Below are positions 32,676-36,001 of a stretch of 36,001 nt of DNA, piece after piece. Within the stretch, counting starts at the first letter, position 1, and every line of letters begins with the position of its first letter. A program made the translations under genes and the position numbers. This stretch comes from Bacteroidota bacterium (GTDB lineage Bacteria > Bacteroidota > Bacteroidia > UKL13-3). Where the stretch lies: the NCBI GenBank assembly GCA_027487625.1, contig JAIYDG010000159.1:1-36001 (forward strand). Direction: 5' to 3'. Under the pieces are notes generated by a model. That model was given only the letters and a program-made list of their open reading frames with translations. It made no database searches and was not told the DNA's origin.

Positions 32676-33196
32676 TATTCAGCTACAATCCTAAGAAAAT
32701 TTGAAGGAATATTAATAAGGATTTTTTGATGAATAGTTTCAAGTTCCATCAAAAATTGGTGGCTTCCATTTTTTTGAACCAATAATCCATTTAGGCCCAA
32801 AAGTGGACCAGCAATTACATCTACTTTTTGACCAATTTCAAAAATTTCATCAGTAGCTTCGATACCCTCTGTATAGCCAAGAAGTAATTGAATGGTTTCA
32901 ATTTCTTTATAATTAACTACAACCGGTTTTTTTTCAAAATTAATGAATTTTACAATACCATTTGTATTGAGAATATCGTAATAGTTTTTTTCTAGTTCTG
33001 TTTCAATAAAAATATAACTTTTAAATATAGGTTCTTCAATCCATTTTTTACGGTCACTCCATTGTTTGAGTGTCCTTTGAACAGGTAAAAAAGTTTTGAA
33101 TCCTTTTTTTTGAAGTTCAATTTGAACCTTTTTTTCGGCGCGTGGGGCAGTGTAAAGTACGTACCAAAGTAGTTTTTCAGATTGAGTTTGATTCAC
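32675..33196 (-). CDS. UpxY/RfaH-type NusG-like transcription antiterminator
   Basis: 173-residue NusG paralogue of the UpxY type. The N-terminal NGN domain (LWYVLYTAPRAEKKVQIELQ, FLPVQRTLKQWSDRKKW, PIFKSYIFIETELEKN, VKFINFEKKPVVV) is followed by a KOW-like region (EIGQKVDVIAGPLLGLNGLLVQKNG). Such proteins bind RNA polymerase and help it through long polysaccharide operons, often acting on the leader of their own operon. The start is GTG at 33196-33194; no in-frame ATG precedes the conserved WYVLYT. Here it heads the - strand group (with wbpB), opposite to the 27-kb array it may serve. This is unusual, because UpxY is normally the first gene of the operon it regulates. Confidence 0.9.
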   Translation of the reverse strand: MNQTQSEKLLWYVLYTAPRAEKKVQIELQKKGFKTFLPVQRTLKQWSDRKKWIEEPIFKSYIFIETELEKNYYDILNTNGIVKFINFEKKPVVVNYKEIETIQLLLGYTEGIEATDEIFEIGQKVDVIAGPLLGLNGLLVQKNGSHQFLMELETIHQKILINIPSNFLRIVAE

Positions 33197-33432
33197 GAAG
33201 CGAAAGTAAGATTTTTTTTTGAAAATTGTTTTGAGATGTTAGGGGATGGATGTGAAACGAGAAAATGTGAATTGAGAGTAGAAGATTTGATAGAAATGTT
33301 GAGTTTTAGGTATTAAGATTTTTTGAGATTTAATATATAATGATCATTTGAGTGATTGTCGTCTTATTTTAAATTTCATTTATGCCCAAAGCCAAGGTTT
33401 GCATATGGAATAGCTTGTAGTTTTAATTTTAT

Positions 33433-33440
33433 TATATTTG
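33433..33440 (+). promoter_or_regulatory. Candidate -7 element of the toxin-antitoxin module
   Basis: TATATTTG matches TAnnTTTG exactly, 18 bases before the antitoxin ATG at 33459. No TTTG lies at ideal -33 spacing; the nearest partial match is CTTGT at 33414-33418. The element contains the TTG that the ORF track uses as start, which argues for the ATG as the true start. Confidence 0.5.
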
Positions 33441-33458
33441 CTTATTAAGTCAAAATTT

Positions 33459-33698
33459 ATGCAGATTATTAAGTTAAAAGTCAAAGATGAGGTTTATGAT
33501 AGCCTAATTAATTTACTTAGTAAGTTCAAAAAAAGTGAAATTGAAATCTTAGATAATAAATCAGATTTTGAATCAAATCAAATTTACCTTAAAAATGAGT
33601 TGACTGGAATCTTAAATGAAGAAGCCTCATTTTATAATTTGGATCAGTTAGAAGATAGACTGGAGAAAATTATTAAAAGTCATGAAAATAGTATTTAA
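33459..33698 (+). CDS. Antitoxin of a RelB/ParD-like toxin-antitoxin pair
   Basis: 79-residue protein from ATG 33459 (MQIIKLKVKDEVYDSLINLLSKFKKSEIEIL). Its layout matches small Bacteroidota antitoxins: an N-terminal beta strand and helix for dimerisation and DNA binding, then an acidic helical C-terminus (NEEASFYNLDQLEDRLEKIIKSHE) that would wrap the toxin. The track start (TTG 33438) lies inside a promoter-like element and is rejected. The 3' end overlaps the toxin start by 17 bases, as is common in such pairs. It probably represses its own promoter. The toxin downstream appears broken, so the antitoxin may be left over. Confidence 0.75.
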   Translation: MQIIKLKVKDEVYDSLINLLSKFKKSEIEILDNKSDFESNQIYLKNELTGILNEEASFYNLDQLEDRLEKIIKSHENSI

Positions 33699-33963
33699 AG
33701 ATACATTTGTTACAAGACTTGAAAATCAGATTAAATTTATTTCTTTAGACAGCCCTACAAGAGCTAGAAAATTTAAAAACGAATTATTAGATAAAATTAA
33801 GGAAATCCCTAAACGCCCAAGAAGTTTCAGGAAATCAATTTATTTTGAAGATGAAAATATTAGGGACTTAATTTTCATGGGTTAAACAATTGTTTTTAGG
33901 GTAACAATTTATCAAATTGAAGTTTTTGGTTTTGTAAAACATCAACAAAATGTAACTGATTAA
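33682..33963 (+). pseudogene. ParE/RelE-like toxin interrupted by a stop codon
   Basis: The reading frame MKIVFKDTFVTRLENQIKFI through RKSIYFEDENIRDLIFMG is a typical ParE/RelE toxin but stops at TAA 33883-33885 after 67 residues. In the same frame the sequence goes on as TIVFRVTIYQIEVFGFVKHQ and ends at TAA 33961-33963. That gives about 94 codons, the normal family length, with the expected last beta strands. At the stop the family usually has a Gly-Tyr pair, so a single base change of TAT or TAC to TAA explains it. The truncated product lacks the final strands and is probably inactive. A sequencing error is the alternative. Confidence 0.75.
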
Positions 33964-34092
33964 TTGAAAGCATTAAATCTCAAATGTTTTCTAGATTAAT
34001 TTAATAATCAGTTTAAAGCAGTAATTTATTAAGATTAATTCATTCAAAATAAAAAACTCCTAACAATTACTAGAATATATTTAATTTGAAAC

Positions 34093-34680
34093 ATGTCTGA
34101 GATTGCTAAAAACTATTTTGTTCACGAATCTACATTTATTGATTTGCCATGTGAGATTGGAACAGGAACCAAAATCTGGCATTTTTCGCATATCATGTCT
34201 AATTGTACCATTGGTGAAAATTGTAATATTGGTCAGAATGTGGTGGTTTCGCCCCAAGTTGTTTTGGGAAACAATGTAAAAGTTCAAAACAATGTTTCTA
34301 TTTATACTGGAGTTATTTGTGAAGATGATGTGTTTTTAGGTCCAAGTATGGTTTTTACCAATGTTATCAATCCAAGAAGTGCTGTTAATCGAAAAGAAGA
34401 ATATAAAAAAACTATCGTTCAAAAAGGGGCTAGTATTGGTGCAAATGCTACAATAGTTTGTGGTGTAACAATAGGAAAATTTGCCATGATTGGCGCTGGT
34501 GCCGTTGTTATTAATGATATACCTGATTATGGACTATTCGTTGGAAATCCTTCCCGACAAATTGGATGGGTTTCTGAATATGGAGATAAATTGATTTTTG
34601 ATTCAAACAATACGGCGACCTGCAATGCTACTGGCAATGTTTATGAATTAACAGATGGAAAAGTGAGGAGGATAAAATAA
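34093..34680 (+). CDS. wbpD: UDP-sugar 3-N-acetyltransferase, WbpD-like
   Basis: 195-residue left-handed beta-helix acetyltransferase. The start YFVHESTFIDLPCEIGTGTKIWHFSHIMSNC and the segments GENCNIGQNVVVSPQVVLGNNVKVQNNVSIYTGVICEDDVFLGPSMVFTNV and NPRSAVNRKEEY are characteristic of the WbpD/WlbB group. That group acetylates the 3-amino group of UDP-2-acetamido-3-amino uronic acid with acetyl-CoA. It ends IPDYGLFVGNPSRQIGWVSEYG. The next gene starts directly after the stop and is the matching aminotransferase. The reaction order in the pathway is WbpB, WbpE, WbpD. I see no clear promoter in the 129 bases before it. Confidence 0.88.
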   Translation: MSEIAKNYFVHESTFIDLPCEIGTGTKIWHFSHIMSNCTIGENCNIGQNVVVSPQVVLGNNVKVQNNVSIYTGVICEDDVFLGPSMVFTNVINPRSAVNRKEEYKKTIVQKGASIGANATIVCGVTIGKFAMIGAGAVVINDIPDYGLFVGNPSRQIGWVSEYGDKLIFDSNNTATCNATGNVYELTDGKVRRIK

Positions 34681-35805
34681 ATGGAAAAAGCTATTCAAAT
34701 GGTTGATTTGAAAAGTCAGTACCAAAGATTAAAACCTGAAATTGATGAGGCTATACAAGAAGTTTTAGATTCTGGAGTTTTTATAAAGGGAACTCATGTC
34801 TCTGCTTTCGAAAATGAACTTTCTGATTTTATAGGTGGTTCTTATGTAGTTTCATGTGCCAATGGAACAGATGCACTTCAGATAGCAATGATGGCACTCG
34901 ATTTAAAACCTAGTGATGAAGTTATTTTACCAGCATTTACATACGCAGCAACAGCAGAAGTTATTGCATTATTGGGTTTAATTCCAGTTTTGGTAGATGT
35001 TTATGAAGATACTTTTAATCTAAATGTTTCTTTGGTTGAAAATGCAATAACTTCTAAAACAAAGGCAATCGTTCCTGTGCATTTATTTGGGCAATGTGTT
35101 GACATCGAGCCTTTACTTAAACTAGCCAACAAGCACAATTTATTTGTAATTGAAGATACTGCACAGGCAATTGGATCTTATTATACTTTTGCTGATGGGA
35201 GTCGTAAAATGGCAGGTACTATTGGAAATATCGGAACAACTTCATTTTTTCCATCAAAGAATTTAGGTTGTTTTGGTGATGGTGGTGCATTGTTTACAAA
35301 CGATTCTGAATTAGCAGAAAAGATTCGAATGATTGCCAATCATGGTCAAAAAGTTCAGTATAAACATGATATAATCGGACTTAATTCTAGATTAGATGCT
35401 CTGCAAGCAGCGATTCTTCGTGTAAAGTTGAAGCATTTAAAATCTTTTGAACATTCTAGAATCAAAGTTGCTGATTATTATGACTCAAATTTAGCTAAAC
35501 ATCCAAATCTTTTGATTCCTAAAAGAAGTGAATTCTCAAGTCATGTTTTTCATCAATATACATTAAAACTTAAAAACGGAAACAGAGATGCATTACGAAA
35601 TCATTTGAAATCTGAAGGCATTCCAAGCATGGTTTATTATCCGCTTCCAATTCATTTTCAAAATGCATTTAAAAATATATGTAGAATAGGCAGCGATTTA
35701 ACAGTAAGCGAAAAACTATGTGGTGAGGTAATTTCAATACCCATTCACACTGAAATGGATGAGGTTCAAATTGATTTTATTATTGAAGCAATATTAAATT
35801 ATTAG
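34681..35805 (+). CDS. wbpE: UDP-sugar 3-aminotransferase, WbpE-like
   Basis: 374-residue DegT/DnrJ/EryC1 aminotransferase. It starts IQMVDLKSQYQRLKPEIDEAIQEVLDSGVFIKG, typical of WbpE/WlbC-type enzymes. It contains VSCANGTDALQIAMMAL, VILPAFTYAATAEVIALLG, VIEDTAQAIGS and the Schiff-base Lys in TTSFFPSKNLGCFGDGGALF. Downstream come NSRLDALQAAILRVKL and the C-terminal MVYYPLPIHFQNAF. It would aminate the 3-keto uronic acid produced by the WbpB homologue. It follows wbpD with no spacing. It is distinct from the PglE-like aminotransferase at 26277 and should act on C3 rather than C4. Confidence 0.88.
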   Translation: MEKAIQMVDLKSQYQRLKPEIDEAIQEVLDSGVFIKGTHVSAFENELSDFIGGSYVVSCANGTDALQIAMMALDLKPSDEVILPAFTYAATAEVIALLGLIPVLVDVYEDTFNLNVSLVENAITSKTKAIVPVHLFGQCVDIEPLLKLANKHNLFVIEDTAQAIGSYYTFADGSRKMAGTIGNIGTTSFFPSKNLGCFGDGGALFTNDSELAEKIRMIANHGQKVQYKHDIIGLNSRLDALQAAILRVKLKHLKSFEHSRIKVADYYDSNLAKHPNLLIPKRSEFSSHVFHQYTLKLKNGNRDALRNHLKSEGIPSMVYYPLPIHFQNAFKNICRIGSDLTVSEKLCGEVISIPIHTEMDEVQIDFIIEAILNY

Positions 35806-35811
35806 GCCTTT

Positions 35812-35839
35812 GGCAGCTGGCGACTGGCGGCTGGCTTGG
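35812..35839. repeat. GC-rich heptamer repeat after wbpE
   Basis: Four seven-base units in a row: ggcagct, ggcgact, ggcggct, ggcttgg. The block is strikingly GC-rich for this window. TGGCAG at its left end can pair with CTGCCA at 35844-35849. It begins six bases after the aminotransferase stop. It is probably a copy of an intergenic repeat, or a transcript-end structure. The rest of 35806-36001 shows no gene. Confidence 0.55.
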
Positions 35840-35973
35840 AATTCTGCCAGTATTAAAATTGGTTTTCAAAAGTAATAGTATGTCGATTCTTGTAATTTAA
35901 AGTGTTAAATTCATTTAGTAATGTTTATGCAATATGGCTATATTTATGAGCAAGTGTCAGGGCATAAAAAATC

Positions 35974-36000
35974 GCCTTCGATGATGAAAGGCTTTTGCTT
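35974..36000 (+). terminator. Possible terminator cut by the window edge
   Basis: GCCTT and AAGGC flank a nine-base loop, with an A-run before the stem and TTTT after it. The stem is short and the window ends here, so this is only a candidate for the end of the wbpD-wbpE transcript or of a convergent gene to the right. Confidence 0.3.
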
Positions 36001-36001
36001 A

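Noticed and set aside
33201-33208. TACTTTCG on the - strand as a promoter giving a leaderless start at the GTG of the antiterminator gene
   Set aside because: The match to TAnnTTTG is imperfect and no TTTG is found at -33 spacing. It is too weak to claim, although the spacing to the GTG is suggestive.
33438-33458. TTG start of the antitoxin used in the ORF track
   Set aside because: It overlaps the TATATTTG element. The ATG at 33459 gives the normal family N-terminus.
1-36001. tRNA, rRNA, insertion sequence or phage genes
   Set aside because: No transposase, integrase, tRNA-like cloverleaf or rRNA sequence was recognised on either strand by eye.

Overview
The window is a surface-polysaccharide biosynthesis locus (capsule, O-antigen or exopolysaccharide) from a member of the Bacteroidota. 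The pointers are very AT-rich DNA, gene starts without clear Shine-Dalgarno sequences, TAnnTTTG-type promoter elements, an UpxY-type NusG-like antiterminator, a short Wza with a C-terminal membrane helix, and a Bacteroidota-style Wzc with a Gly-Tyr tail. The genus cannot be decided from this sequence.

Region 1 (start to 27413, + strand) is one long, tightly packed gene array. It is cut by the left edge, and most junctions are ATGA or TAATG overlaps or gaps of a few bases. It encodes two paralogous GT2 and five GT4 glycosyltransferases, a Wzy-like polymerase and two LbH acyltransferases. It also has two NodB-like proteins of identical length and the CapE-CapF-CapG route to UDP-L-FucNAc. A CapA-like protein is translationally coupled to an ATP-grasp enzyme. 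An acetamidino-forming trio (PP-loop amidotransferase, HisH-like, HisF-like) precedes a WbuB-like transferase. The array ends with a PglC-type initiating phosphoglycosyl transferase, a CarB-like ATP-grasp enzyme, a PglD-like acetyltransferase and a PglE-like aminotransferase. Five ATP-grasp genes from several subfamilies are spread through the array. It ends at a strong intrinsic terminator (27599-27640).

Region 2 (28001-33196, - strand) runs upxY-like antiterminator, Gfo/Idh/MocA dehydrogenase (WbpB-like), wza-like export lipoprotein and wzc-like tyrosine autokinase. The last two have their own candidate promoter, and wzc ends at an intrinsic terminator that meets the end of Region 1.

Region 3 (33433-36001, + strand) begins with a RelB/ParD-like and ParE/RelE-like toxin-antitoxin module whose toxin carries an in-frame stop. 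It is followed by WbpD-like acetyltransferase and WbpE-like aminotransferase genes. Together with the - strand WbpB homologue these would make a UDP-2,3-diacetamido uronic acid precursor.

Working model (inference): a PglC-type enzyme loads a trideoxy amino sugar-1-phosphate onto the lipid carrier. Glycosyltransferases extend it with residues that probably include L-FucNAc or its acetamidino derivative L-FucNAm, and a 2,3-diamino uronic acid. Acetyltransferases, NodB-like enzymes and ATP-grasp ligases decorate the unit, Wzy polymerises it, and Wza/Wzc export it and control chain length. No Wzx flippase, PglF-type dehydratase, WbpA or WbpI was seen, so the locus probably continues beyond the window.
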